A stretch of DNA of 64,000 nt, taken from positions 930,001-994,000 of the forward strand of contig NZ_JAQSVC010000001.1 in assembly GCF_029603165.1 (NCBI RefSeq), in the 5' to 3' direction. Positions 8,358 to 17,368 of the stretch are shown here, in pieces. The stretch is from Galbibacter pacificus (lineage in GTDB: Bacteria > Bacteroidota > Bacteroidia > Flavobacteriales > Flavobacteriaceae). Positions within the stretch are counted from its first letter, which is position 1. The number at the start of each line of letters is the position of its first letter. The translations under genes and the position numbers were made by a program. The notes beneath the pieces were generated by a model that was not told the origin of the DNA, did no database searches, and was given only the letters and a program-made list of their open reading frames with translations.

Positions 8358-11345
8358 ATGAAAAATCATTTATTGACATTTTTATTGTTTTGTTGCATAA
8401 CCGCTTTCGGGCAACAAACAATCACCGGGGTTATAACCGACGATCAAGACATGCCATTGCCAGGAGCTTCGGTATTGATTAAAGGGACGACCACTGGAAC
8501 GCAAACCGATTTTGACGGGAATTATTCCATAGAAGCAAATACAGGCGATATACTTGTATTTTCATACGTTGGAATGGATACTCAAGAAATTGTTATAGAA
8601 AATTCTACAGAAATTAATATTTCTTTAACCGTTTCAACCAATGAACTTGATGAAGTGGTAGTTATTGGTTATGGTACACAAAAGAGTAAAGATTTAACTT
8701 CTGCCATTACAACAGTGAAATCTGAAGAGATTGAAAAAACACCTGCAGCTCAACCAATGCAAGCTTTACAAGGTAAGGTAGCAGGTCTTCAAATAGTAAA
8801 TAATGGTACTCCAGGGCAATCCCCAACCGTTAGGATAAGGGGAGTTGGCTCTTATGCTACAGACGAATCAGGACCTTTGTATGTAGTAGATGGAGGATTT
8901 TATGATAACATAGATTTTTTAAATCCTTCTGATATTAAATCAATTTCAGTTTTAAAAGATGCTTCTGCAGCTGCTATATATGGTGTAAGAGCTGCTAATG
9001 GGGTTGTTCTAATTGAAACAAAATCTGGATCAATAAATCAAAAACCTCAACTAACTTATGATGGTTATACGGGATATCAAATAGCTCAAAATGTTGTTAA
9101 AATGGCCAATACAGAACAGTTTGTGCAGTATGTAAATGAAACAGGACTCGCAGCTGATATGCAGTTTGTGGATAATGCAATGCAACGCTATGGAAGAAGT
9201 AGGGTTAACCCTAATATCCCTAATGTAAATACAGATTGGTATGATGAGATTATAAGACCGGCAACAATTACTAACCATAATATAGGTTTAAGTGGAGGTG
9301 GAGAAAGTGCTACTTACGCATTAGGGGTTAACTATTTTGAGCAAGAAGGCCTTTTAAACATGAAAAATGAATACGAAAGACTCAATTTACGGAGCAAAAT
9401 AGATTTTAAAGTAAATGACTGGCTTAAAGTTGGAGGGAACACTGTATTTAGTAATGCTGTTCGTTATAACCCGGAAGCTTCAGCATGGCGTCAAGCGTAT
9501 TATGCGGTTCCTACCTTGCCAGTTTATGACGAGTTAAATACAGAAGCATCTCCAATTCCATATGCAAATGCTAAAGATTTAGGGTATAGAAATGGGCAAA
9601 ACCCTTTTCCTACTATGGAGTTTGCCGAAAATAGAGATAAAATAAGAAATATTTTAGCCAATTTTTATGCTGAAATTAGTATTATCCCAAATAAATTGAC
9701 TTTCAAAACAGCGTATAACCATAGTTTTGAAACAGTAGAGGCTAGGAATCTTAGATTTCCATATACAATAGGTCAAGGCGTACAAAGAGTAAATTCCGAA
9801 ATAACAAAAGAGAACAGAACCAATTCCAATCAAATATGGGATAATACTTTAACATACGATAATAGTTTCGGTAAACATAATATAACCCTTTTAGCAGGTA
9901 CATCTTTCAGGGATGAATCTTATGAGATGTTAAAGGCAAAAGGGATAGATTTTCCTTATGCAAATGGAGAACAGGCTTATTATATAGACCAAGCTCAAAC
10001 AATAGATGTCGATGGAGTGGGCGATGATGGAAAAAGAGAATATGGGCTTTCTTATTTTGGAAGAATAGCTTATAATTTTGACAGTCGATATTTATTATAT
10101 GGAACCTTTCGTGCAGATGGAACTAATAAGTATCAAGAAAAGTGGGGTTACTTTCCAACTGTTGGTGCTGGTTGGGTAATAAGCGAAGAGTCTTTTTTCC
10201 CAGAAAACGATGTGTTAAACTTTTTGAAATTAAGAGGTAGCTGGGGTAAACTGGGAAATGATAACGTAGCCTCCAGTGAAGGGGCACTAACCTCAACTGT
10301 TGTAACTACCGATTTTGGAGATGTCATGTACAGTGGATTACAGGCCTCAAATGATTTCACGGCTCTCCGTTGGGAACTTACAGAAGAAATAAATGCTGGT
10401 TTATCGGCAAGGCTATTTAACAATAATCTTTCTTTAGAAGCAGATTACTTTAGGAGGGATACAAAAAATGCAGTTATCCCTGTTTCAAGATTATTGATTG
10501 CAGGAGAGACTAGGGAAAATGTTGGAGAGATCCGTAATGAAGGTGTTGAAGTTTCCCTTAATTGGAGTAAACAGGTTTCCGACGATTTTAGCTATGGTAT
10601 CGGAGGAAATTTATCCACACTTAAAAATAAAATACTGAGCCTTGGTGGACAGGAATATTTAAATTTCGGGAGTTCGGATTTTCAACGTAGAAGCATTGTA
10701 GGGGAAACGTTATTTGCTTTCTATGGACTGGAGGTTGATGGAGTTTACCAGAATGATGCTGAAATACAAGCCGATCCAATTGCTATTGATAATGGTTTGG
10801 TGCCTGGGGATTTTAAGTTTAAGGACAGAAATGGAGATGGTATAATAAATGGTGACGACAGAACCGTATTGGGTTCGTTTATTCCAACATATTCATACGG
10901 GTTCAATTTTAACCTAAATTATAAAAATTTCGATTTCTCATTGTCTGCATTAGGACAGGGAGGGAATAAAATACTTAATAGAAAACGAGGAGAATATCGT
11001 TATACCCCAGATACCAATGTCGATAGGGACTTTTTTGTTAATCGTTGGCACGGAGAGGGAACTAGTAATAGCTATCCTTCTTCTGGGGGACTTCGTAAAC
11101 CTTGGAATTATCAATTGAATACATTTTATGTAGAAGACGGAGATTTTTTCAGAATTCAAAATATAACCTTGGGTTATACCATAAAAAAAGAAAAAATTCC
11201 ACAGACCAGAATTTATTTCACTGCCGAAAAACCTTTGACAATATTTAAGTATAACGGCTTTAATCCCGAAGTGCCTGATGGATTTGACAATCAAACATAT
11301 CCAGTCCCAGCAATATATACATTAGGTGTAAACATAAAAATATAA
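8358..11345 (+). CDS. SusC-like TonB-dependent outer-membrane receptor
   Basis: Outer-membrane barrel that imports large oligosaccharides with its SusD partner, powered by TonB-ExbBD. The 995 residues comprise a signal peptide (to about residue 19, AFGQ), a carboxypeptidase-D regulatory-like domain (20-107), a TonB-box-like VVVIGYGTQ, a plug domain (about 115-225, with GKVAGLQIVNNGTPGQSP and VRIRGVGS) and a barrel to the C-terminus. SusD follows after 5 bases. From about 8640 onward the gene is noticeably AT-rich, using GCT/GCA, AGA and TTA, compared with the enzymes downstream of 14006. Confidence 0.96.
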   Translation: MKNHLLTFLLFCCITAFGQQTITGVITDDQDMPLPGASVLIKGTTTGTQTDFDGNYSIEANTGDILVFSYVGMDTQEIVIENSTEINISLTVSTNELDEVVVIGYGTQKSKDLTSAITTVKSEEIEKTPAAQPMQALQGKVAGLQIVNNGTPGQSPTVRIRGVGSYATDESGPLYVVDGGFYDNIDFLNPSDIKSISVLKDASAAAIYGVRAANGVVLIETKSGSINQKPQLTYDGYTGYQIAQNVVKMANTEQFVQYVNETGLAADMQFVDNAMQRYGRSRVNPNIPNVNTDWYDEIIRPATITNHNIGLSGGGESATYALGVNYFEQEGLLNMKNEYERLNLRSKIDFKVNDWLKVGGNTVFSNAVRYNPEASAWRQAYYAVPTLPVYDELNTEASPIPYANAKDLGYRNGQNPFPTMEFAENRDKIRNILANFYAEISIIPNKLTFKTAYNHSFETVEARNLRFPYTIGQGVQRVNSEITKENRTNSNQIWDNTLTYDNSFGKHNITLLAGTSFRDESYEMLKAKGIDFPYANGEQAYYIDQAQTIDVDGVGDDGKREYGLSYFGRIAYNFDSRYLLYGTFRADGTNKYQEKWGYFPTVGAGWVISEESFFPENDVLNFLKLRGSWGKLGNDNVASSEGALTSTVVTTDFGDVMYSGLQASNDFTALRWELTEEINAGLSARLFNNNLSLEADYFRRDTKNAVIPVSRLLIAGETRENVGEIRNEGVEVSLNWSKQVSDDFSYGIGGNLSTLKNKILSLGGQEYLNFGSSDFQRRSIVGETLFAFYGLEVDGVYQNDAEIQADPIAIDNGLVPGDFKFKDRNGDGIINGDDRTVLGSFIPTYSYGFNFNLNYKNFDFSLSALGQGGNKILNRKRGEYRYTPDTNVDRDFFVNRWHGEGTSNSYPSSGGLRKPWNYQLNTFYVEDGDFFRIQNITLGYTIKKEKIPQTRIYFTAEKPLTIFKYNGFNPEVPDGFDNQTYPVPAIYTLGVNIKI

Positions 11346-11350
11346 AAACC

Positions 11351-12880
11351 ATGAAATTGTATTATAAAATAAAAACAATCTGTTTACTAGTCATATTACT
11401 TAGTACAAGTGGATGTATAGATAAACTTGACGAACCAGAATTGAACAATAACTTTACTGGAAATACCGATTATACAAAAACAGATAATATGATATTATCG
11501 TTAATTGGTGTATACGATACCTTTTATGATACTGGTTGGGAAGTTCCCTTATTAATTGGAGTAAGGGGAGATGATGTAAATGCAGCTGGAGACCAGGCCG
11601 TCTATCAAGATACGGATGTGTATAAATACGATGCCAATAATTGGATGTACAACAGTGCATGGAAAGCTTTTTACGGAGACATTGCAAAAGCTAATGCAGC
11701 AATAGAAGAGATAAACAAATATCAGGATTATGCCGATAGCGATGGAGTTAAGTTAGGAGAACAATACAAAGCAGAGTTAAAGGTAATGAGGGCTGTAGAC
11801 CATTACTATCTGTCTGAAATGTGGGGAAATGTCTTTATTGTAGATTCTTCTAATATAGCCGAAGAAGCAAGAGTTCAAGAATTGCCAACAAAAGAGGAAG
11901 TAATGCAGTTTATCTCTGATCAAATGGACGAAGCAATACCCAACCTGCCTAAAGTCCGACCCAACCAGCGTGTAGATCTTCCTGGTGCGATAACAGCCTA
12001 TACTGCATATGCCGTAAAAGCATTGGCAAATCAAGAAATTGGTAATTACCAAGCAGTTGCAGATGCTACTGGAGAGATTATAAGATCTAACTTATTTAAG
12101 CTGTATCCGGATTATTATGAATTGTTTAAAACACCGGGTAAATTAAGCGACGAGAATTTATTGGAATTACAATTTTCAGATTATGGACAAGGTTCCGGAG
12201 ACAGAGAATCTCATTTATATGCTCCATATGGGCCGGCAAATTGGACACCATCAGTTACAGGAGCATCTGGCGGATGGGGGTTTTACGAACCCAGTTTAAA
12301 ATATGTGTTGTTCATGCTGGATAGAGGGGAAACAGATCGTTTGGAAACAAGTGTGTTATTTACAAATGAAGGAATAGCGCAAATTCAGCAACATCCTGGA
12401 AATGAAACCCTACCAAGCTTTGTAGCAAATACTACACGGGATGGAGATGTCATAAACGATAATGTTAGAGCTATGTTTTCAAGTGGAAAACACTACTTGC
12501 CGTCGAATCAATTAATTCCCGGCCGTACTGAATATGGGAGCAATAAAAATTATATCATGATTAGATATGCTGAAGTATTATTAATGTATGCTGAAGCTCT
12601 TACCCGTGGTGCAAGTGGCATGGGCATGACAGCTGATGATGCAGTAAATATGGTAAGAGAGCGGGTAAATATGGCTGCACTTTCTAATGTGACTACTGAG
12701 CAGGTATTGGATGAGAAATTTGCCGAATTAGCCTTGGAATGGGGGAAACGTTATTATGATTTAATCCGGGTTGATGATTATGATGATTTAAATTATGAAG
12801 GAAGAACTTTCTCTGGGGATAAAGAACTTTTGCCTTATCCGCAAGAACAAGTTGATGAACTTCCTCTTTTAAGTAATTAA
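11351..12880 (+). CDS. SusD/RagB-like glycan-binding lipoprotein
   Basis: Surface lipoprotein that caps the SusC barrel and captures glycan. The 509 residues have a signal peptide with lipobox STSGC (Cys22). Alpha-helical SusD regions follow (WMYNSAWKAFYGDIAKANAAIEEI near residues 97-120; AELKVMRAVDHYYLSEMWGNVFI near 141-163) and the C-terminal RagB/SusD domain (NYIMIRYAEVLLMYAEAL, ELALEWGKRYYDLIR). Its position directly after SusC fixes the assignment. Composition is AT-rich like SusC. The ligand cannot be read from sequence; the downstream enzymes point to a beta-1,2-glucan. Confidence 0.95.
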   Translation: MKLYYKIKTICLLVILLSTSGCIDKLDEPELNNNFTGNTDYTKTDNMILSLIGVYDTFYDTGWEVPLLIGVRGDDVNAAGDQAVYQDTDVYKYDANNWMYNSAWKAFYGDIAKANAAIEEINKYQDYADSDGVKLGEQYKAELKVMRAVDHYYLSEMWGNVFIVDSSNIAEEARVQELPTKEEVMQFISDQMDEAIPNLPKVRPNQRVDLPGAITAYTAYAVKALANQEIGNYQAVADATGEIIRSNLFKLYPDYYELFKTPGKLSDENLLELQFSDYGQGSGDRESHLYAPYGPANWTPSVTGASGGWGFYEPSLKYVLFMLDRGETDRLETSVLFTNEGIAQIQQHPGNETLPSFVANTTRDGDVINDNVRAMFSSGKHYLPSNQLIPGRTEYGSNKNYIMIRYAEVLLMYAEALTRGASGMGMTADDAVNMVRERVNMAALSNVTTEQVLDEKFAELALEWGKRYYDLIRVDDYDDLNYEGRTFSGDKELLPYPQEQVDELPLLSN

Positions 12881-12903
12881 AGAACGATTTAAACGTAAAT
12901 AAA

Positions 12904-13989
12904 ATGAAAAAAGCATTATATATATTCGGGATGATTGTAGCTTATACATTGATGTGCTGCGATAATGGAATAGATCCCATAACTGAAGTAGATCCAGGGC
13001 CAGATCAATCCCCTCCCATCGTAAAAATTAATTTTCCTGCTGATGGGTTGGAAATACAAGTAAAAGAGGATGTAATTCCAATAACAATTAAATTTGAAGT
13101 TGATGATGATATTGAGGTAGCTTCCATAGAAGCAAAAATGGATGGTAAGACCATAGGTCAGTATTCAAGCTTTAAAGATTATAGGAGGATTATTATTGAT
13201 GATTTGGTATATACCAATTTAACCAATGGGGAACACACACTTATAGTAACAAGTATTGACACAGACGGAAAAGAGACTACTGAGGTTTCGAATTTCCTTA
13301 AAAAAGAGGCATATAAGCCAATTTATGATGGTGAAACTTTCTATATGCCTTTTAATGGCGATTATACAGAATTAGTTAGTGTAACTACGGCTAATGAGAT
13401 AGGTTCTCCAAGTTTTGCCGGAGAAAGTGTGGTTGGCCCTAATGCATATTTAGGAGCAACAGACTCTTATTTAACATTTCCAACAGAGGGATTATTGGGA
13501 GAAGAATTTAGTGCTACTTTTTGGTACAAAGTTAATGCAGACCCAGATAGAGCAGGGATTTTAGTAATTAGTCCTCCAGATGAAGAAAACCCTGATAGTC
13601 CGAACGATAGAACAAAAGGAATTAGGTTTTTTAGGGAGAATGCGAACGGAAATCAACGGCTTAAGTTAAATATAGGTACCGGCTCTGGAGAAACATGGGT
13701 CGATGGAGCTGAGGCCGCTGATATAGCTTCAAACTCTGATTGGGTACAAGTTGCATTTACTATTTCTGCAACTAAAGCAATTGTTTATATAGATGGACAG
13801 ATTGTTAAAGAGGTTGATTTTGTAGGTGTAGATTGGACTGGTTGTGACCTGTTATCTATTGGTTCTGGATCACCCAGATTTACAGGTTGGGGGCATTTAT
13901 CAGACTTAAGTGAAATAGATGAATTGCGTATTTATAACAAAGCATTGACACAACAGGAAATACAAGATATTAGAGCCGCAGACTTATAA
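12904..13989 (+). CDS. LamG-like surface glycan-binding lipoprotein (SGBP candidate)
   Basis: A 361-residue protein with a short signal sequence and an unusual double Cys (Cys18-Cys19) at the lipobox position, a Pro-rich spacer (PGPDQSPPIVKINFP) and an Ig/cadherin-like domain (about 40-130). A concanavalin/LamG-like domain follows (about 145-358; FYMPFNGDYTEL, FSATFWYKVN, GIRFFRENANGN, WVQVAFTISATKAIVYIDGQ, ELRIYNKALTQQEIQDI). Such proteins in third position after SusD are usually surface glycan-binding proteins. No catalytic motif is visible. It is the most AT-rich gene of the locus and ends 17 bases before the GH144 gene, where composition changes. Confidence 0.75.
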   Translation: MKKALYIFGMIVAYTLMCCDNGIDPITEVDPGPDQSPPIVKINFPADGLEIQVKEDVIPITIKFEVDDDIEVASIEAKMDGKTIGQYSSFKDYRRIIIDDLVYTNLTNGEHTLIVTSIDTDGKETTEVSNFLKKEAYKPIYDGETFYMPFNGDYTELVSVTTANEIGSPSFAGESVVGPNAYLGATDSYLTFPTEGLLGEEFSATFWYKVNADPDRAGILVISPPDEENPDSPNDRTKGIRFFRENANGNQRLKLNIGTGSGETWVDGAEAADIASNSDWVQVAFTISATKAIVYIDGQIVKEVDFVGVDWTGCDLLSIGSGSPRFTGWGHLSDLSEIDELRIYNKALTQQEIQDIRAADL

Positions 13990-14005
13990 CAATAAACAAA
14001 CCTTC

Positions 14006-15385
14006 ATGCGATTAATTTTAGCATTTATAGCTGCCACATTCATACTAAGTGGATGTGACAGTTCTAAAAAAACAGAAAAAGAAGCCGTAGAAACGCCTTC
14101 TGAAAAAACCAACGAAGAAACTCAGTTTGCGCCCTCCAAAGACGACAATGCTTTAATGGATAAAGTGCAGCAGCAAACTTTTGAATATTTTTGGGATGGC
14201 GCGCAACCAAATTCTGGCTTGGCCGCCGAGCGTATTCATTTAGACAATATTTATCCTTCAAACGATAAACACATCGTTACAACCGGTGGTAGCGGTTTTG
14301 GTTTAATGGCTATTCTGGTAGGGATAGAAAGAGGCTATATTACCCGTGAACAAGCTTTGGACAGGTATGTTAAAATTGTAGATTTTTTAAAGAAAGCAGA
14401 CCGTTTTCACGGGGCTTGGCCACATTGGATGGACGACAATACTGGAACAGTAAAACCATTTAGTAAATTCGACGATGGAGGCGATTTGGTGGAAACGGCC
14501 TTTTTGGTCCAAGGACTTTTAACCGTTGCCCAATATTACAAAGACGGCAATGAAAGAGAACAGCAACTGGTAGCCGATATCCAAAAAATGTACGAAGAAG
14601 TAGAGTGGGATTGGTACACCAAAGAGGAAAACGTACTCTATTGGCATTGGTCGCCCAATAATGGCTGGAAAATGAATTTCCCAGTGGGTGGATACAACGA
14701 ATGCCTAATTATGTATGTCTTGGCAGCAGCTTCTCCAACACATTCAATTTCTAAAGAAGTATACGAACAAGGCTGGGCGCGTAACGGTGCCATTGCGAAA
14801 AGTACCACTTATTACGATCTACCAACGGTATTAGACCATTACGAGCACAATGATGATCCTGTAGGACCCTTATTTTGGGCACATTATTCTTATTTAGGCT
14901 TAAATCCAAAGGGACTTAAAGATCAGTATGGAGATTATTGGCAATTAAATCGCAATCATGCACTTATTCAGTACAGGTATTGTGTAGACAATCCAAAGCA
15001 TTTTAAAGGATACGGAAAAGATTGTTGGGGGCTAACTTCCAGTTATTCCATGAATGGTTATGCTGGCCATCACCCCGGAGACAAAGATCTGGGCGTAATT
15101 TCTCCAACGGCCGCATTGTCGTCAATGCCATACACTCCAGAAGAAAGCATGCAATTTTTAAGGTATATGTATAAAGAGCAGGATTCCTTAATTGGTAAAT
15201 ATGGGCCATACGATGCTTTTAGTCTTCAGGATAACTGGTATTTACCAAGATATCTGGCGATAGACCAAGGTCCAATTCCAGTGATGATTGAGAATTATAG
15301 AACTGGATTATTGTGGAGTTTGTTTATGCGAAACAAAGATGTTCAAAAAGGACTGGATAAACTTGGATTTACGATTTCTAATTAA
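14006..15385 (+). CDS. GH144-type glycoside hydrolase (glycoamylase-like; predicted beta-1,2-glucan-active)
   Basis: The 459-residue lipoprotein (lipobox LSGC, Cys17, then a charged linker to about residue 45) has the (alpha/alpha)6 glycoamylase-like domain: QQTFEYFWDGAQPNSGLAAER, TTGGSGFGLMAILVGIERGYI, FHGAWPHWMDDNTG, DDGGDLVETAFLVQGLL, YWHWSPNNGW, GGYNECLIMYVLAA, and the C-terminal YGPYDAF..DNWYLPRYLAIDQGPIPVMIENYRTGLLW. This set matches GH144, whose characterised members (endo-beta-1,2-glucanase of Chitinophaga pinensis, sophorohydrolase of Parabacteroides distasonis) act on beta-1,2-glucans. Endo versus exo action cannot be told here. Composition changes sharply to host-like GC compared with the preceding SusC/D/SGBP genes. 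Probably faces the surface or periplasm. Confidence 0.85.
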   Translation: MRLILAFIAATFILSGCDSSKKTEKEAVETPSEKTNEETQFAPSKDDNALMDKVQQQTFEYFWDGAQPNSGLAAERIHLDNIYPSNDKHIVTTGGSGFGLMAILVGIERGYITREQALDRYVKIVDFLKKADRFHGAWPHWMDDNTGTVKPFSKFDDGGDLVETAFLVQGLLTVAQYYKDGNEREQQLVADIQKMYEEVEWDWYTKEENVLYWHWSPNNGWKMNFPVGGYNECLIMYVLAAASPTHSISKEVYEQGWARNGAIAKSTTYYDLPTVLDHYEHNDDPVGPLFWAHYSYLGLNPKGLKDQYGDYWQLNRNHALIQYRYCVDNPKHFKGYGKDCWGLTSSYSMNGYAGHHPGDKDLGVISPTAALSSMPYTPEESMQFLRYMYKEQDSLIGKYGPYDAFSLQDNWYLPRYLAIDQGPIPVMIENYRTGLLWSLFMRNKDVQKGLDKLGFTISN

Positions 15386-15391
15386 TATTGA

Positions 15392-16378
15392 ATGAGGTTT
15401 ACTTGGCAATTAATAACCTGTATTTTTTTTGCAGCGACCATTGGTTGTAGCCCAGAAAAAACTTCGTTTGAATTTGTTGTCTTACCCGATACGCAATCGT
15501 ATGTCGAGGAACATCCGGAAATCTATTTAAAGCAAATGCAATGGATTGCCAGGAATAAAAACCGATTTTCATTTGTTATTCACGAAGGGGATATTACACA
15601 AAATAATTCTACCGGAGAGTGGCAAATTGCGAAAAAGGGTTTTAATATGCTCAACGGAAAAGTACCGTATACTTTTTGTTTGGGGAACCACGACATGGGA
15701 AGCGTTCCGGGGAAATTTGCAGATGTAAGAAATACAGAAAAGGCCAATAATTTTTTTAAGGTAGAAGCCCTTAAGCAAAATTCAAACCTTCTTGCTTCCT
15801 TTCCCTCGGGAACTATAGATAACCTATGCAGCCAATTTAATATTGCAGGATATAAATGGTTTGTATTCTCATTAGAGTTTGGTCCGAGAAACAAAACCAT
15901 AGCATGGGCAAATAAAATTATTAAATCGCATCCAGATGCAAAAATTATTATCAATACGCATGCATATTTGTACGAAGACAGTACATGGCAGGATGGTGAA
16001 GATTGGTGGCAGGCGCAGGCTTATGGCGTAGGGAAAGAAACTGGGGATAATGCCGTAAATAACGGAAAGCAATTATGGAATAAACTGGTTGCCAAGCACC
16101 CTAATGTTATAATGGTTTTTTGCGGTCATGTTTTAAAATCGGGAGTGGGCACTTTGGTTTCTACTGGAGAAAACGGAAATAAAGTATACCAAATGTTGGC
16201 CAACTATCAAAAAGGCGTCGAAGGCTCAAAAAATGGCGGAGATGGATTTTTAAGAATCGTTAAGATGGACATTGATAATAAACGTATTTCGGTAAGCACA
16301 TATTCCCCTTGGCTGGATGCTTATAAAAAAGATGCCGATCACGATTTTACATTTAAGAATGTTGATTTTTTGAATTGA
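15392..16378 (+). CDS. Calcineurin-like metallophosphoesterase lipoprotein
   Basis: A 328-residue lipoprotein (lipobox TIGC, Cys19) of the calcineurin-like phosphoesterase superfamily. The metal-ligand series is visible: LPDTQ near residue 32, FVIHEGDITQ near 60, CLGNHDMG near 95, INTHAY near 185 and FCGHV near 242. The first motif has DTQ in place of the usual DxH, as in several extracellular members. It starts 6 bases after the GH144 gene, so coexpression is very likely. Inferred role: removal of a phosphodiester substituent from the glycan; nucleotide or phospholipid substrates are not excluded. Confidence 0.85.
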   Translation: MRFTWQLITCIFFAATIGCSPEKTSFEFVVLPDTQSYVEEHPEIYLKQMQWIARNKNRFSFVIHEGDITQNNSTGEWQIAKKGFNMLNGKVPYTFCLGNHDMGSVPGKFADVRNTEKANNFFKVEALKQNSNLLASFPSGTIDNLCSQFNIAGYKWFVFSLEFGPRNKTIAWANKIIKSHPDAKIIINTHAYLYEDSTWQDGEDWWQAQAYGVGKETGDNAVNNGKQLWNKLVAKHPNVIMVFCGHVLKSGVGTLVSTGENGNKVYQMLANYQKGVEGSKNGGDGFLRIVKMDIDNKRISVSTYSPWLDAYKKDADHDFTFKNVDFLN

Positions 16379-16432
16379 AAGAAATAGAAGTAACAAACGA
16401 AACGAAAAACAAACAACTATCAACAAAAAAAA

Positions 16433-17227
16433 ATGAACAATAAATTTAAGTTAGTTAGTTTTTTAATATTGTGTTTTCCAATGATTATGGTGGCGCAACA
16501 AAGCCTTTACCAAAAAGATAATTTTGTTAAAGACAGCGATACGTTGCGTTACCGTATCATGTTGCCAGAAAATTTTTCAGATAATAAAGCATATCCGCTT
16601 GTTTTCTTTTTGCATGGTGCGGGAGAACGCGGTAACGATAACGAAAGTCAGTTAATTCACGGTAGCGACCTTTTTGCTTCCGAGGAAAACCGCGAAAATT
16701 ATCCGGCAATAATAATATTTCCGCAATGTTCAAAAGACAGCTATTGGTCCAATGCCAGTGTAGACCGTTCCGATAACGGCGTAAAGTTAAAGTTTCATAC
16801 CGATAAAGCTCCTACCAAAGCTATGGCTTTGGCCATGGACCTACTTCGGGAATATATAAGCAAGCCCTATGTAAATAAACAACAAGTGTATGTTGTAGGT
16901 TTGTCTATGGGCGGCATGGGCACTTTCGAAATCCTTTCCCGAATGCCCGATACATTTGCGGCCGCAATCCCAATTTGTGGCGGCGGAAGTACAGAATTGG
17001 TAAAGAAATATGTAAATACCCCTATTTGGGTTTTTCATGGTGCCCAAGATAATGTAGTAAACCCCAACCATTCCCTTGAGATGGTAAAGGCATTGTTAGC
17101 TGAAGGAGGTTCCCCTAGATTTACATTGTACGATAATGCAAACCACAACAGTTGGGATCGGGCTTTTCATGAACCCGATTTTTTATCGTGGCTGTTTTCG
17201 CATAAACTCACCGAAAACAAAGACTGA
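16433..17227 (+). CDS. Secreted alpha/beta-hydrolase esterase (prolyl-oligopeptidase-like family)
   Basis: A 264-residue alpha/beta hydrolase with a signal peptide (to about MVAQQ). The oxyanion-hole motif FFLHGAGERG lies near residue 60, the nucleophile is Ser158 in GLSMGG, an Asp-containing VFHGAQDNVVNP segment comes near residue 203, and His is in NHNSWDRAF near the C-terminus. The family includes PUL-associated acyl or feruloyl-type esterases commonly annotated as phospholipase or dienelactone-type hydrolases. In this locus it probably removes an acyl substituent. A terminator-like hairpin follows, so the GH3 gene may have a second promoter. Confidence 0.8.
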   Translation: MNNKFKLVSFLILCFPMIMVAQQSLYQKDNFVKDSDTLRYRIMLPENFSDNKAYPLVFFLHGAGERGNDNESQLIHGSDLFASEENRENYPAIIIFPQCSKDSYWSNASVDRSDNGVKLKFHTDKAPTKAMALAMDLLREYISKPYVNKQQVYVVGLSMGGMGTFEILSRMPDTFAAAIPICGGGSTELVKKYVNTPIWVFHGAQDNVVNPNHSLEMVKALLAEGGSPRFTLYDNANHNSWDRAFHEPDFLSWLFSHKLTENKD

Positions 17228-17237
17228 AAAATATGTC

Positions 17238-17264
17238 GATTTCTGTGCAAACAGAAATCTTTTT
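17238..17264 (+). terminator. Hairpin terminator inside the PUL
   Basis: GATTTCTG (17238-17245) pairs with CAGAAATC (17252-17259), loop TGCAAA, then TTTTT. An outer ATGTCGA/TCGACAT pair (17233-17239, 17264-17270) flanks it. It lies 10 bases after the esterase stop and 105 bases before the GH3 start, so it may attenuate or separate the transcript. Confidence 0.65.
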
Positions 17265-17368
17265 CGACATTATATTATAATTCGGCAAGGAGCTTTATAG
17301 GCCTGGCAGATAAGAACGGCAACTTGTTGCAGATGAACAACACTTAAGAAACATATCAATTTAAAAAA

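Noticed and set aside
14006-15385. GH15-type glucoamylase (starch) for the glycoamylase-like gene
   Set aside because: The motif set, including the C-terminal AIDQGPI..ENYRTGLLW block, fits GH144; no GH13/GH97 or other starch genes are nearby.
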